In this document: positions 24,080-32,023 of the stretch, in pieces
Layout of the letters: each line of letters opens with the position of its first letter
Numbering within the stretch: the first letter of the stretch is position 1
DNA from: a bacterium
Lineage (GTDB): Bacteria > KSB1 > UBA2214
Direction of reading: 5' to 3'
NCBI GenBank assembly: GCA_029560815.1
Contig: JAKQKF010000160.1
Location: 1-32,023 of the forward strand
Length of the DNA: 32,023 nt
Notes under the pieces: generated by a model
Database searches by the model: none
What the model was told of the DNA's origin: nothing
The model's input: only the letters and a program-made list of their open reading frames with translations
Position numbers and translations under genes: made by a program

Positions 24080-26653
24080 ATGAAGGCTTGCAGAACTGTT
24101 CTTGTCCTGCTTATGCTCTCCACCGCTCCGGATCTTGCCGGCGAAATATTCTCTTCCCCAGCACGTTTCCCGCTCCAGACCTCATCGATGGACCTGCATC
24201 GCCTTGCCCAACCCGCAACCCCATTCAACCGGATCGGCCGCAAGTTCGCCCTGCTCGGATTTGAGAGTGGCACTTTCGAGGCCTGGGCTTATCCTCTCAA
24301 ACTGGTCAGCAATGTCTCCGTCTCCTTTCTGATGCCGGAATCGTCCCGCCCGATACCGGCAAGGGAAATTGTCCGCTACATCGATCGCTCACCGGCGGCC
24401 ACCACCCTGACCTTCACTTTCCAGTCCTTTGTTGTCAAGGCTCATTATGTCACCGTCAACGATGAAGCGGCTGCCATGGTTTTACTTGAGGTGGATTGCA
24501 CCCATCCCCTAACCATCCTCATCTCCTTTACACCGGTCCTGCAGCCGATGTGGCCGGCCGCTCTCGGCGGTCAATATGCCTACTGGGACGAGGCTCTGCA
24601 CGCCTATCTCATCTCCGAGCCTACCAGAAAAAACCATGCCATGATCGGTTCCCCGGCCGCTGCGGGTATCTCCTACACCCCAGCCCACATGCTCAGCGAC
24701 CACCCCAACGAGTTCGCCATCGAAATCCCTGATCCACAGCAAGCCGCCAGCAGGTTTTTGCCGGTCTACATCGCCGGTGGCAGGGGAGAGCGCGACTCCG
24801 TCAAGGCCCTTTATGCAAGGTTGTGCGACATGCCGCGCGAGTTCTATGAAAAAAGCGCCGATCACTGCACAAGTCTGCTCGAGGGCGGCGTACGGATTGA
24901 AACCCCCGATCACGAGCTCGATCTTGCCTACGATTATGCACGCCTTGCCCTGGACGGCCTCGTTGTGAATAATCCCGATCTTGGCAGGGGGCTCGTGGCC
25001 GGATGGGGGGCCTCCGGCGCCAGTGCCAGACCGGGTTTCGGCTGGTTTTTCGGCGGCGATGCCTATATCAACTCCCTCGGCATGATCGCCATGGGTTGGC
25101 ACGAAACCGTGCGTGATGCCCTCGCCTTCACCGGAAAATGGCAGCGCAAGGATGGCAAGATGGCCCATGAACTCTCCCAGGCTGCCGGATACATCGACTG
25201 GTTCAAGGACTATCCGTATGGCTATATCCACGGCGATACCACACCGCTCTATATCACCGCCTGTCACGCTTACGTCCAGGCCAGCCAAGACCTCGTGTTT
25301 CTCCGGAGCAGCTGGCCATCACTCTGCAGGGCCTATGAGTGGGCGCTTGAGACCGACCGCAACCGGGATGGCCTCATGGACAACAGCGCTGCGGGCCTGG
25401 GAAGCGTTGAGTATGGCGCCCTCACCCGGCTCGCTACCGACATCTATACCGGCGCTCTCTCGGTGCGCATGTCCACTGCCATGGCTGCCATGGCGGAATG
25501 GCTTGAAGATGACAACACGGCCAAGCGCGCCTCAAGGCACCTTGCGGCTGCCCGTGCCGCATTCGATGTAAAATTCTGGGATGAAAAGGCCGGCTGCTAC
25601 AGCAATGCCTTCAATGAAGCTGGTGAGCATCTCCCTGACCCCTCGCCGTGGATCAGCACCGCTGCCTTGTTCGGCGCGGGAAGCCCCGAACATACACTCG
25701 CATCCATCCAGCGCCTGGGCCGCGCCGACCTGATGACTGACTGGGGTCTGCGCAGTATCTCCAGCCGCAGCGCCCTCTACGAACCCCTGAATTACAATTA
25801 CGGAGGCGTATGGCCCTTCCTTACCGGCTTCGCCGCCACCGCCCAATATCTTTGCCAGTTAAACCAGCAGGCTTTCGCCAACCTGCGCGCCAACGCTCAT
25901 CATACCTTTGTCAACAATCTGGGGGCTGTCAACGAGCTCTTTTCCGGACGGAACTACCTCTGGCCCCAGGAGGCCGTTTCCCAACAGGGGTTCTCCTCTC
26001 TCGGCGTAGTGCTGCCGGCGCTGCAGGGGCTTTTCGGTCTTGAAGCGGACGCTTTTCGCCGCAAGGTGGTCTTTTCACCCCGTTTTCCCGCCGACTGGAG
26101 TGAAGCCAGGTTGAGCGGCTTCCGCATCGGTACCAGCCGCTGGTCACTGGTCTACCGTCGCATGCCCGGCAGGATCCATGCTGTGATAAACGGTCAAGGA
26201 ATAGAAGGTTATTCGATCGAATTCGCCCCGGCTTTGGGACCGGGTACGACGATCGACTCGGTGCGGGTTGAGGGACGCCACTTTCCATTTGCGGTGAACA
26301 ACCATTCCCAGGCCGTGCAGCCGACTGTCCACTTCATCTGCCCGCCGCAAGGTGCTGAGGTGGAGATCTTTTACCGGCCGGGTTTGGAGCTTGTACTGCC
26401 CGCAAACGATTTACGCCTCGGCCAGGCGGATGAGGGGCTGAAATTGATCTCTATGGCGCCAGGAGAGAACGCCATTACAATCACAGCCGAGGGGCTGGCC
26501 GGGCGCCGCTATCTTTTGACCATCCCCGAAAACAGGCCCATCCGTAAAGTGCTGGGGGCGCAGCTGGATGGGAATACCATCCTTCTCTCCTTTCCAGATG
26601 AGGGAGGGGGCGGCTTCAGGGAGGCATCCTTTACCGTGGAATGGGAGCTCTGA
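24080..26653 (+). CDS. Exported glycogen-debranching-like (alpha/alpha)6 glycosidase
   Basis: An 857-residue protein with a signal peptide (ACRTVLVLLMLSTAPDLAGE). An N-terminal beta-sandwich (about 25-260) precedes an (alpha/alpha)6 barrel with GFGWFFGGDAYINSLGM (about 319-335), YGYIHGDTTPLYI near 380, YNYGGVWPFLTG near 575 and ELFSGRNYLWPQEAVSQQGFSS. This is the pattern of amylo-alpha-1,6-glucosidases and related GH families, with Asp327 and an acidic residue in the later motifs as likely catalysts. A C-terminal beta domain (about 680-857) closes it. Those relatives usually act in the cytoplasm, so the signal peptide suggests use of an outside alpha-glucan or oligosaccharide. The exact GH family and substrate are not decided. 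AAGGAGG precedes the ATG; the OmpA gene is divergent. Confidence 0.82.
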   Translation: MKACRTVLVLLMLSTAPDLAGEIFSSPARFPLQTSSMDLHRLAQPATPFNRIGRKFALLGFESGTFEAWAYPLKLVSNVSVSFLMPESSRPIPAREIVRYIDRSPAATTLTFTFQSFVVKAHYVTVNDEAAAMVLLEVDCTHPLTILISFTPVLQPMWPAALGGQYAYWDEALHAYLISEPTRKNHAMIGSPAAAGISYTPAHMLSDHPNEFAIEIPDPQQAASRFLPVYIAGGRGERDSVKALYARLCDMPREFYEKSADHCTSLLEGGVRIETPDHELDLAYDYARLALDGLVVNNPDLGRGLVAGWGASGASARPGFGWFFGGDAYINSLGMIAMGWHETVRDALAFTGKWQRKDGKMAHELSQAAGYIDWFKDYPYGYIHGDTTPLYITACHAYVQASQDLVFLRSSWPSLCRAYEWALETDRNRDGLMDNSAAGLGSVEYGALTRLATDIYTGALSVRMSTAMAAMAEWLEDDNTAKRASRHLAAARAAFDVKFWDEKAGCYSNAFNEAGEHLPDPSPWISTAALFGAGSPEHTLASIQRLGRADLMTDWGLRSISSRSALYEPLNYNYGGVWPFLTGFAATAQYLCQLNQQAFANLRANAHHTFVNNLGAVNELFSGRNYLWPQEAVSQQGFSSLGVVLPALQGLFGLEADAFRRKVVFSPRFPADWSEARLSGFRIGTSRWSLVYRRMPGRIHAVINGQGIEGYSIEFAPALGPGTTIDSVRVEGRHFPFAVNNHSQAVQPTVHFICPPQGAEVEIFYRPGLELVLPANDLRLGQADEGLKLISMAPGENAITITAEGLAGRRYLLTIPENRPIRKVLGAQLDGNTILLSFPDEGGGGFREASFTVEWEL

Positions 26654-26678
26654 GAGTAATCAGTAATTCCAAAACTGC

Positions 26679-26706
26679 TTGACTTATTGCCGGTTTCGAT
26701 TAAATT
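26679..26706 (+). promoter_or_regulatory. Candidate promoter of the ComM-like gene
   Basis: TTGACT (26679-26684), 16 bases, TAAATT (26701-26706, four of six matches). It lies 26 bases after the glycosidase stop and 63 bases before the ATG at 26769. No terminator is visible for the glycosidase, so read-through may also occur. Confidence 0.5.
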
Positions 26707-26768
26707 AGTTAGTAGGGGGGTGGAGGTCGCGCAGCAGGAGAGAGGCAGTCAACGGCAGGAGTCGCATC

Positions 26769-28304
26769 ATGCTCGCGCAAATATTGAGTGCAGCGGTAAT
26801 GGGAATTGATGCCTATATTGTCAAGGTTGAAGCCCATCTGGAGGGCGGATCGCCCTACTTCGCAACCGTCGGACTCCCTGATGGCGCGGTCCGGGAATCC
26901 CGTGAACGCGTCCAGTCTGCAGTAAAAAACTCGGGTTTCGATTTCCCTATCAAGCACATTGTGATCAATCTGGCACCCGCTGATGTCAAAAAAGAGGGAG
27001 CCGCATTTGATCTTCCTATCGCCATGGGCATCCTGGCTGCCGCGGGAAACATCCGGCGCGATTTACTGGCTGAATATATTATCCTGGGCGAGCTCAGCCT
27101 GGATGGCAGTCTGCGCCCGATCCGTGGCGCCCTGCCCATCGCTCTTGCCGTCGTTCAGAATGGGTTGCGCGGGATCGTCCTGCCAAAAGAGAACGCCAGC
27201 GAGGCGGCCATGGCGCGCGATCTCGAGATCATCCCGGTCCATACCCTCCAGGAGGCCGTTCAGTACTTTAACAGCGAACTCCTGATTCCTCCATTTCGCA
27301 TCGATCTGCAGGGCGTTTTTGCACACCGTCGGGACTACAGTCACGATTTTGAGGATGTGAAGGGGCAGGAGCATGTCAAACGAGCCCTGGAGGTGGCTGC
27401 CGCCGGCGGGCATAATATCATCATGATCGGCCCCCCGGGCTCCGGCAAGACCATGCTTGCAAAACGGCTGCCCTCTATTCTGCCGGATCTGACCCTTCCC
27501 GAAGCTCTCGAAACGACCAAGATTCACTCTGTCGCCGGCCTTCTGCCCCCTGGTGAAGCCCTGATCACCACCAGACCCTTCCGGTCGCCCCATCACACGA
27601 TCAGCGATGTCGGCCTGATCGGCGGCGGCAATGTGCCTAAACCTGGCGAAGTCAGCCTTGCTCACCACGGCGTGCTCTTTCTCGACGAATTGCCCGAATT
27701 CAGAAAGAATGTCATCGAGGTGATGCGCCAGCCCCTCGAGGAGGGCCAGGTGACCATTTCACGGGCACTCGCCAGCCTCACCTATCCCGCGGAATTCATG
27801 CTGGCCACGGCGATGAACCCCTGCCCCTGCGGATTTTACGGCGACCAGGACCACAGCTGCGGCTGCAGCGGCCAGCAGATCAGGCAATACCTTTCGCGCA
27901 TCTCCGGCCCCCTCATGGACCGCATCGACATTCATATCGAGGTTCCGGCCGTTAAATATCGCGATCTGACCGCCAGACCGTCAGGCGAGCCCTCCGCTTC
28001 GGTCCGCCAGCGCGTCGCCGGGGCCAGAAAGATCCAGATTGAACGATTTCACAACTTTCCCCACCTGTTCTGCAATGCGCGTATGGATTCCCGGGAACTG
28101 CACAAATACTGCATGATCGACGAAGCGGGGGAGAGGCTGCTCAAGACCGCTATCAACAAGCTGGGGCTGTCGGCCCGAGCTTATGACCGTATCCTCAAGG
28201 TCTCGCGAACCATCGCCGATCTTGCCGGCAGCGAGAATATTCGACCTGAGCACTTGAGCGAGGCAATTCAGTATCGCAGTCTGGACCGATTGCACACCGG
28301 CTGA
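26769..28304 (+). CDS. comM: YifB/ComM-type Mg-chelatase-like AAA+ ATPase
   Basis: A 511-residue cytoplasmic AAA+ protein of the YifB/ComM family, hexameric helicases that promote branch migration during natural transformation and recombination. The N-terminal ribosomal-S5-like domain (ILSAAVMGIDAYIVKVE, GLPDGAVRESRERVQSAVKNSG) precedes the ATPase core with Walker A GPPGSGKT at 221-228, PFRSPHHTISDVGLIGGG, Walker B LFLDELPEF, and the zinc-type cysteine cluster NPCPCGFYGDQDHSCGCS. The C-terminal Mg-chelatase helical domain follows. AGGAG lies before the ATG. No competence genes are nearby, so a DNA-uptake role is only inferred. A convergent 6S-like RNA ends 43 bases after its stop. Confidence 0.95.
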   Translation: MLAQILSAAVMGIDAYIVKVEAHLEGGSPYFATVGLPDGAVRESRERVQSAVKNSGFDFPIKHIVINLAPADVKKEGAAFDLPIAMGILAAAGNIRRDLLAEYIILGELSLDGSLRPIRGALPIALAVVQNGLRGIVLPKENASEAAMARDLEIIPVHTLQEAVQYFNSELLIPPFRIDLQGVFAHRRDYSHDFEDVKGQEHVKRALEVAAAGGHNIIMIGPPGSGKTMLAKRLPSILPDLTLPEALETTKIHSVAGLLPPGEALITTRPFRSPHHTISDVGLIGGGNVPKPGEVSLAHHGVLFLDELPEFRKNVIEVMRQPLEEGQVTISRALASLTYPAEFMLATAMNPCPCGFYGDQDHSCGCSGQQIRQYLSRISGPLMDRIDIHIEVPAVKYRDLTARPSGEPSASVRQRVAGARKIQIERFHNFPHLFCNARMDSRELHKYCMIDEAGERLLKTAINKLGLSARAYDRILKVSRTIADLAGSENIRPEHLSEAIQYRSLDRLHTG

Positions 28305-28346
28305 TGCTGGATGAGAAAAGGGAGGGAGTGCGGGCGAGGGGAGGAT

Positions 28347-28375
28347 AAAAAAAGCCCTGTATGCAGTACCGGGCT
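28347..28375 (-). terminator. Intrinsic terminator of the - strand 6S-like RNA
   Basis: Read on -, AGCCC and GGGCT enclose a 13- to 14-base spacer and are followed by seven T (complement of the A run at 28347-28353). The same GGGC end also closes the long basal stem of the RNA, as in many small RNAs whose 3' end doubles as a terminator. Confidence 0.75.
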
Positions 28376-28551
28376 GTAATGAACCGCGTTCATTACGGTG
28401 GGCGCCGCCTAAGCATTTCTTACTTCCACGCAGGCTCTTCCGAAGAAGAGCGGAGGCCTGTAATACATGCTTAAGAGCTGAGCTCCCATTTTGAAGGTGT
28501 TGGTTCAAAAAAACCGGGTACCATCACACAGGGCGAAACTCGTTGCACTGC
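28347..28551 (-). ncRNA. ssrS: Probable 6S RNA (RNA polymerase-binding regulatory RNA)
   Basis: The region 28305-28723 has no gene on +, but the - strand carries promoter, structured RNA and terminator. A long closing stem pairs CCCTGTGTG and GTACC near the 5' end with GGTAC and CATACAGGG at the 3' end. Inside are an open region, a terminal arm (TAAGCAT/ATGCTTA, then GCTCTTC/GAAGAGC with a CGAA loop), and, on the 3' side of the open region, a perfect hairpin GTAATGAAC/GTTCATTAC just before ACAGCC. This closing stem, central bubble and terminal arm, with a hairpin before ACAGCC as in the E. coli RNA, is the 6S layout. 6S RNA mimics an open promoter and holds housekeeping RNA polymerase in stationary phase. 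The start (about 28551) and end (about 28347) are approximate. Assignment is by structure, not a database search. Confidence 0.6.
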
Positions 28552-28557
28552 TAATCA

Positions 28558-28586
28558 AATATTGCATAAATGGGCGCCAAAGTCAA
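28558..28586 (-). promoter_or_regulatory. Promoter of the 6S-like RNA
   Basis: On the - strand TTGACT (28586-28581), a 17-base spacer and AATATT (28563-28558, four of six matches) point away from nfeD. Transcription would begin near 28551, about 17 bases before the closing stem of the RNA. Confidence 0.6.
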
Positions 28587-28723
28587 GGGAAATTTGCATG
28601 CTTTTGCCGCCCGGGTCACAAAGCACTTCAAAGATGATCCCTCCTGAAAACGATTGCTTTTCTCACCAGCAATGGCTACATTGCTTTCAGGAGCCAGTTC
28701 AGCAACAAAATGGAAATCAGCCA

Positions 28724-30043
28724 ATGAAAATAGCCCGCATACTCCTCTTCATGCTTTTCACCGTGGCAGCCGCCAGCCTCTCGCCCGCCACTGCCGGAGA
28801 AAACGAAATCCTCAAGATCGTCATCGAAGGCGATATCAATCCGGTCTCCGCCATGTACATCGTCAAGACGATCGAAAAGGCGGAAAAAGAGGGATCCACC
28901 TGCGTGATCATCCAGATGGATACGCCTGGCGGACTGCTCGAATCGACCAAGACAATCGTCAAGGGGATCCTCAGCGCCAAAGTTCCGGTCGTGATGTTCG
29001 TCGCCCCGAGCGGTTCGGGGGCCGTCTCCGCCGGAGTTTTTATCACGCTCTCCTGCCATGTCGCGGCCATGGCTGAAGGCACCAATATCGGCGCTGCACA
29101 CCCGGTCAGCGCAGGCGGCGGGGCGGATACCTCCAAAGTGATGAGCGAAAAGGTGACCAGCTACGCAGCAACCTGGATTCGCAGTATTGCCGAAAAACGC
29201 GGCCGGAACCAGGAGTGGGCCGAACTGGCGGTCCGCAAGAGCGTCTCGATCACGGAAAAGGAAGCGCTGGAAAAGGGAATCATCGATCTGGTCGTCAAGG
29301 ATGAGGCCGAGCTTTTACGGGCCCTCGATGGACGTGAAGTGCAGCTTGAGGGGGAAAGCAGAGTGATCAATACCAGGGATGCTCTGGTAATCTCCCTGCC
29401 GATGACCTGGCAGCAGCGCATTCTCTACAAAATATCCAATCCCACCATCGCCTATATCCTGCTCATGCTCGGCATCTATGGCCTCTTTTTCGAACTCTCC
29501 AATCCGGGCTCCATTGTTCCAGGCGTGGTCGGCGGCATCTTTATCATCCTGGCTTTTTTTGCTCTGCAGACTTTGCCCTTTAATACCGCCGGACTGCTGC
29601 TCATTCTCTTCGCCATCCTACTCTTCATTCTGGAGGTCAAGGTGACAAGTTATGGCGTTCTCACCATCGGTGGAATTGTCTCCATGTTCCTCGGGGCGAT
29701 CATGCTCTTCGACGAAGCGCCGGGCTTTCCCGTACGCGTGGACTGGCGTGTTGCGCTCACCTTCGCCCTCGCGACCGCCGCTTTCTTTGTCATTGCGCTC
29801 GGCCTGGCACTCAAGGCACGCTTGAGCCGGCCAACGACCGGACAGGAAGGACTTGTCGGCGCTCACGGCTCAGTTCTCACACCTGTATCCAGCGCCATGG
29901 GTTCGGTTAAAGTGCAGGGCGAAATCTGGCAGGCACGCTCTGACCTGCCCGCTGCCGAAGGAACCATGATCGAAGTGATTAAAGTCGATGGCCTGACCCT
30001 GATCGTCCGTCCATACCACGCTCAGCAGGAATCAGCAAACTAG
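28724..30043 (+). CDS. NfeD-like membrane serine protease (ClpP class, long form)
   Basis: A 439-residue membrane protein with a signal peptide (ARILLFMLFTVAAASLSPATAG), an N-terminal ClpP-class protease domain (about 28-230), several transmembrane helices (about 245-375) and a C-terminal NfeD OB-fold (GLVGAHGSVLTPV to LIVRPYHA). By analogy with archaeal PH1510 the catalytic dyad is Ser102 (in VSAGVF) and Lys143 (in SEKVTSY); both are present. The substrate of such proteases is the hydrophobic tail of the partner stomatin encoded next door. The frame is open from 28562, but I chose ATG 28724 because it starts a normal signal peptide; its ribosome-binding site is weak. Stomatin follows after 33 bases. 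Confidence 0.93.
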   Translation: MKIARILLFMLFTVAAASLSPATAGENEILKIVIEGDINPVSAMYIVKTIEKAEKEGSTCVIIQMDTPGGLLESTKTIVKGILSAKVPVVMFVAPSGSGAVSAGVFITLSCHVAAMAEGTNIGAAHPVSAGGGADTSKVMSEKVTSYAATWIRSIAEKRGRNQEWAELAVRKSVSITEKEALEKGIIDLVVKDEAELLRALDGREVQLEGESRVINTRDALVISLPMTWQQRILYKISNPTIAYILLMLGIYGLFFELSNPGSIVPGVVGGIFIILAFFALQTLPFNTAGLLLILFAILLFILEVKVTSYGVLTIGGIVSMFLGAIMLFDEAPGFPVRVDWRVALTFALATAAFFVIALGLALKARLSRPTTGQEGLVGAHGSVLTPVSSAMGSVKVQGEIWQARSDLPAAEGTMIEVIKVDGLTLIVRPYHAQQESAN

Positions 30044-30076
30044 GCAATTCATCCCAACAACGCGCAAGGAGGTCTT

Positions 30077-30859
30077 ATGGTTCTGCAGCCCTTTACAGTG
30101 ATAATTGGCCTTATCGTATTATTTTTACTTAGTTCAGTCAAAGTACTGCGTGAATACGAGCGTGCTGTTCTTTTCCGGCTCGGCCGGCTGGTGGGCACTC
30201 GCGGCCCGGGCATCTTCATTCTCATTCCCCTGGTGGACCGGATGGTCAAGGTCAGCCTGCGCACGATTGCCATGGATGTGCCAACACAGGATGTCATCAC
30301 CAAGGATAACGTCTCGGTCAAGGTCAATGCAGTGCTCTATTTCCGCGTTCTGGACCCCGCTAAAGCGGTCGTTCAGGTGGAAGATTATCTCTATGCCACA
30401 TCGCAGATCGCCCAGACGACCCTGCGCTCCATTCTCGGACAAGCAGAACTGGATGACCTCCTCGCTGAACGCGACAAACTCAATCGCGAACTGCAGGCCA
30501 TCATCGACGCCCAGACCGAGCCCTGGGGCATCAAGGTCACCCTCGTCGAGGTCAAACATGTCGATCTGCCGCAGGAGATGCAGAGAGCAATGGCTAAACA
30601 AGCGGAGGCGGAGCGTGAACGCCGTGCCAAGGTGATCCATGCCACCGGTGAATTCCAGGCCTCTAAAACCCTGGCCAAAGCGGCGGAGATTATGGCCGAA
30701 CATCCCCAGTCCTTGCAGCTGCGTTACCTGCAGACCTTAAGCGAAATCGCCACCGAAAACAATTCCACCATCGTTTTTCCGCTGCCGATCGAACTGATCA
30801 AGCCGATTATCGAGACGGTTAAAATGGTGGGTTCGAAAAAAGAGGGCGAGAAAAAATAG
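30077..30859 (+). CDS. Stomatin/slipin-like SPFH membrane protein
   Basis: A 260-residue SPFH-domain protein with an N-terminal hydrophobic segment ([15 protein letters not shown]), then [69 protein letters not shown] and the helical end [29 protein letters not shown]. It forms oligomers in lipid microdomains. Its C-terminal hydrophobic part ([10 protein letters not shown]) matches the region cut by the NfeD protease in studied pairs. AAGGAGG precedes the ATG. The nfeD-stomatin order and tight spacing are the usual operon, ended by the terminator at 30964. Confidence 0.95.
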   Translation: MVLQPFTVIIGLIVLFLLSSVKVLREYERAVLFRLGRLVGTRGPGIFILIPLVDRMVKVSLRTIAMDVPTQDVITKDNVSVKVNAVLYFRVLDPAKAVVQVEDYLYATSQIAQTTLRSILGQAELDDLLAERDKLNRELQAIIDAQTEPWGIKVTLVEVKHVDLPQEMQRAMAKQAEAERERRAKVIHATGEFQASKTLAKAAEIMAEHPQSLQLRYLQTLSEIATENNSTIVFPLPIELIKPIIETVKMVGSKKEGEKK

Positions 30860-30963
30860 CCGGCGGAAAAAACGGCGGGAAATGTCACCACCCGTCAGGA
30901 CTCACCGTTCGCCAGCCAGGGGCGGCCGTTGCTATTCCTTCTTTCGCACACCTGGCAGACTTC

Positions 30964-30992
30964 GGGGCGGTCACCAGACCGCCCCTCTTTTT
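30964..30992 (+). terminator. Rho-independent terminator after the nfeD/stomatin operon
   Basis: GGGGCGGTC and GACCGCCCC form a perfect nine-base-pair stem with an ACCA loop, followed by TCTTTTT. It lies 105 bases after the stomatin stop and inside the upstream-extended frame of the next gene, which supports the later start at 31004. Confidence 0.92.
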
Positions 30993-31003
30993 CTATAGCC
31001 ATA

Positions 31004-31912
31004 ATGAAAGGCAGTGCTACGGCCCTCTCATCACTTCTCATCGGACCGGCGGGCTGGCATTACGCGGACTGGAAGGGGATCGTCTATCCCCGTCGCTCGT
31101 CCAAAGCCCGTCCGGAACTGGCAATTCTCGCCGATTACCTCGATCTGGTCGAGGTCAACAGCAGTTTCTACCGCATCCCCGATCCAGGTTTCGTGCGTAA
31201 CTGGCTTGAACAAAGCGCGCATAATTCCCGCTTCCAGTTTATCATCAAGCTCTGGCAGGGATTTACCCACGGAGGCGAACCGGTCCTTGGCGGGGAAATG
31301 AGCGCGTTCAAGCTGCTGCTTGCCCCGCTGCATGAACAGGACAAACTGGCGACCGTGCTTGTTCAGTTCCCCTGGAGCTTTAAAAAGTCGGAGCAGAACA
31401 TGGCTCTGCTCGAGCAGATTACCAATGCCCTGCGTCCTTATCCCTGCCATGTCGAATTTCGCCACAATTCATGGCAGGATCCTGACCTCGTTGCCCTGCT
31501 GCGGCGTGAAAAGGTCGGCTGGGTGAATATCGACCAGCCTGTCATAGGAGCTTCGATTGGGCCAGCTAACGTGGTGACCACACCGCTCGCCTATTACCGC
31601 CTTCACGGCCGGAATTACCAAAACTGGTTCAGGGAGGATGCTGACCGCAATCAACGCTATGACTATCTCTACAGCACCGCCGAGTTGGAGGAATGGCTGC
31701 CAAGGGTCAAGGAAACTCTCCCAAAAACCGACAAAACGGTCGTTGTCTTCAATAATCACTTTAAGGGGCAGGCGGTCGTGAACTGCTTCCAGCTTCTGGC
31801 CCTGCTCAGTGATAGCAGGCCGGCGGTTCCGCGCGAACTGGCGGAATACTATCCCGTACTTGCCGAATTCGCTTCGCTCCCTCCCATGCAAGGCACTCTT
31901 CCTCTCTTTTGA
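31004..31912 (+). CDS. DUF72 / YecE-family protein
   Basis: A 302-residue cytoplasmic protein of the DUF72 family, a TIM-barrel fold of unsettled function related to YecE. Recognised stretches are IGPAGWHYADWKGIVYP, LDLVEVNSSFYRIPDPGFVRNW, FIIKLWQGFTH, LVQFPWSFKKSEQN, CHVEFRHNSWQD, LAYYRLHGRNYQNWF and VVVFNNHFKGQAVVNCFQL. The frame runs open from 30929, but that part contains an intrinsic terminator and does not match the family, so ATG 31004 is preferred even though no clear ribosome-binding site precedes it (possibly a short-leader or leaderless message). Confidence 0.9.
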   Translation: MKGSATALSSLLIGPAGWHYADWKGIVYPRRSSKARPELAILADYLDLVEVNSSFYRIPDPGFVRNWLEQSAHNSRFQFIIKLWQGFTHGGEPVLGGEMSAFKLLLAPLHEQDKLATVLVQFPWSFKKSEQNMALLEQITNALRPYPCHVEFRHNSWQDPDLVALLRREKVGWVNIDQPVIGASIGPANVVTTPLAYYRLHGRNYQNWFREDADRNQRYDYLYSTAELEEWLPRVKETLPKTDKTVVVFNNHFKGQAVVNCFQLLALLSDSRPAVPRELAEYYPVLAEFASLPPMQGTLPLF

Positions 31913-31973
31913 AAATCGTGAACCTTTTTCCCTTATCCTGCATCTAATTTCCGTCTAAACATAAGGAGTTGTC

Positions 31974-32023
31974 ATGGACAGTCTGGGCATACTCGCTTTG
32001 CTCGCCGTCTGGTTCATCATGGT
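31974..32023 (+). CDS. Start of a gene cut by the window edge, membrane-anchored N-terminus
   Basis: ATG at 31974 follows TAAGGAG at a good distance. The 16 full codons visible encode MDSLGILALLAVWFIM, a hydrophobic helix typical of a short membrane anchor or signal. Nothing more can be said about the product. Confidence 0.55.
   Translation, partial: MDSLGILALLAVWFIM

Noticed and set aside
28562..28723. N-terminal 54-residue extension of the NfeD protein
   Set aside because: It would bury the signal peptide and overlaps the divergent 6S promoter; it begins with a non-ATG codon.
1..32023. tRNA or rRNA genes, insertion sequences, prophage or CRISPR
   Set aside because: I saw no cloverleaf with a TTCGA arm, no rRNA-like stretch, no transposase or integrase motif and no regular repeat-spacer pattern.

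Overview
The window (about 58 percent G+C by eye) looks like the chromosome of a Gram-negative, fermentative, probably anaerobic bacterium of the FCB superphylum, of the Calditrichota / candidate division KSB1 / Zixibacteria kind. The clues are a secreted protein with a FlgD-like, type-IX-style C-terminal domain beside a PorV-like barrel, OmpA proteins with thrombospondin-3 calcium repeats, an [FeFe]-hydrogenase next to acyl kinase and phosphotransacylase genes, and very little intergenic space. The phylum is an inference; no rRNA or other marker fixes it. Several genes end in TGA and Trp is TGG, so TGA is a normal stop in this organism.

Layout. 1-5384: end of an [FeFe]-hydrogenase gene, butyrate kinase, phosphate butyryltransferase, FtsH and an S4 RNA-binding protein, all on + and closely packed. 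5385-5721: a promoter, a structured untranslated region and an intrinsic terminator ahead of glutamate dehydrogenase (5722-6981). 7075-16143: a promoter with a perfect palindrome drives an unknown exported protein, followed by DUF4416, purM, gpsA, a tandem universal stress protein, asnS, apt, a second butyrate kinase, a vapBC-type toxin-antitoxin pair with its own promoter, and a second phosphate butyryltransferase. 16307-23930: an envelope block with a propeller protein bearing a sorting-type C-terminus, a PorV/OmpA/AMIN fusion, a protein whose reading frame crosses an in-frame TGA, and a convergent OmpA/TSP3 protein on -. 24080-32023: an exported debranching-enzyme-like glycosidase, a ComM-type AAA+ protein, a probable 6S RNA on -, the NfeD/stomatin pair, a DUF72 protein and the start of a membrane protein.

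How the genes fit together. Hydrogenase, glutamate dehydrogenase and two butyrate kinase/phosphotransacylase pairs fit fermentation of amino acids or other acyl-CoA-yielding substrates, with ATP made from acyl phosphates and electrons released as H2 (inference). FtsH and NfeD/stomatin serve membrane quality control. The 16-24 kb block is devoted to the outer membrane and secretion.

The most notable observation is at 21271-22248. A continuous 325-residue protein, homologous by motif to the CGC-containing UshA-like metallophosphoesterases, has TGA exactly where the second cysteine of the Cys-Gly-Cys motif should be, with strong hairpins immediately downstream. This is best read as a selenoprotein (CGU motif). 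The fold's metal-ligand positions are largely replaced, which suggests a redox rather than a hydrolytic role. Other notable items are the vapBC pair lodged between buk and ptb with overlapping stop and start codons and an apparently missing catalytic aspartate, the 6S-like RNA, the terminated leader before glutamate dehydrogenase, and the barrel-OmpA-AMIN fusion.
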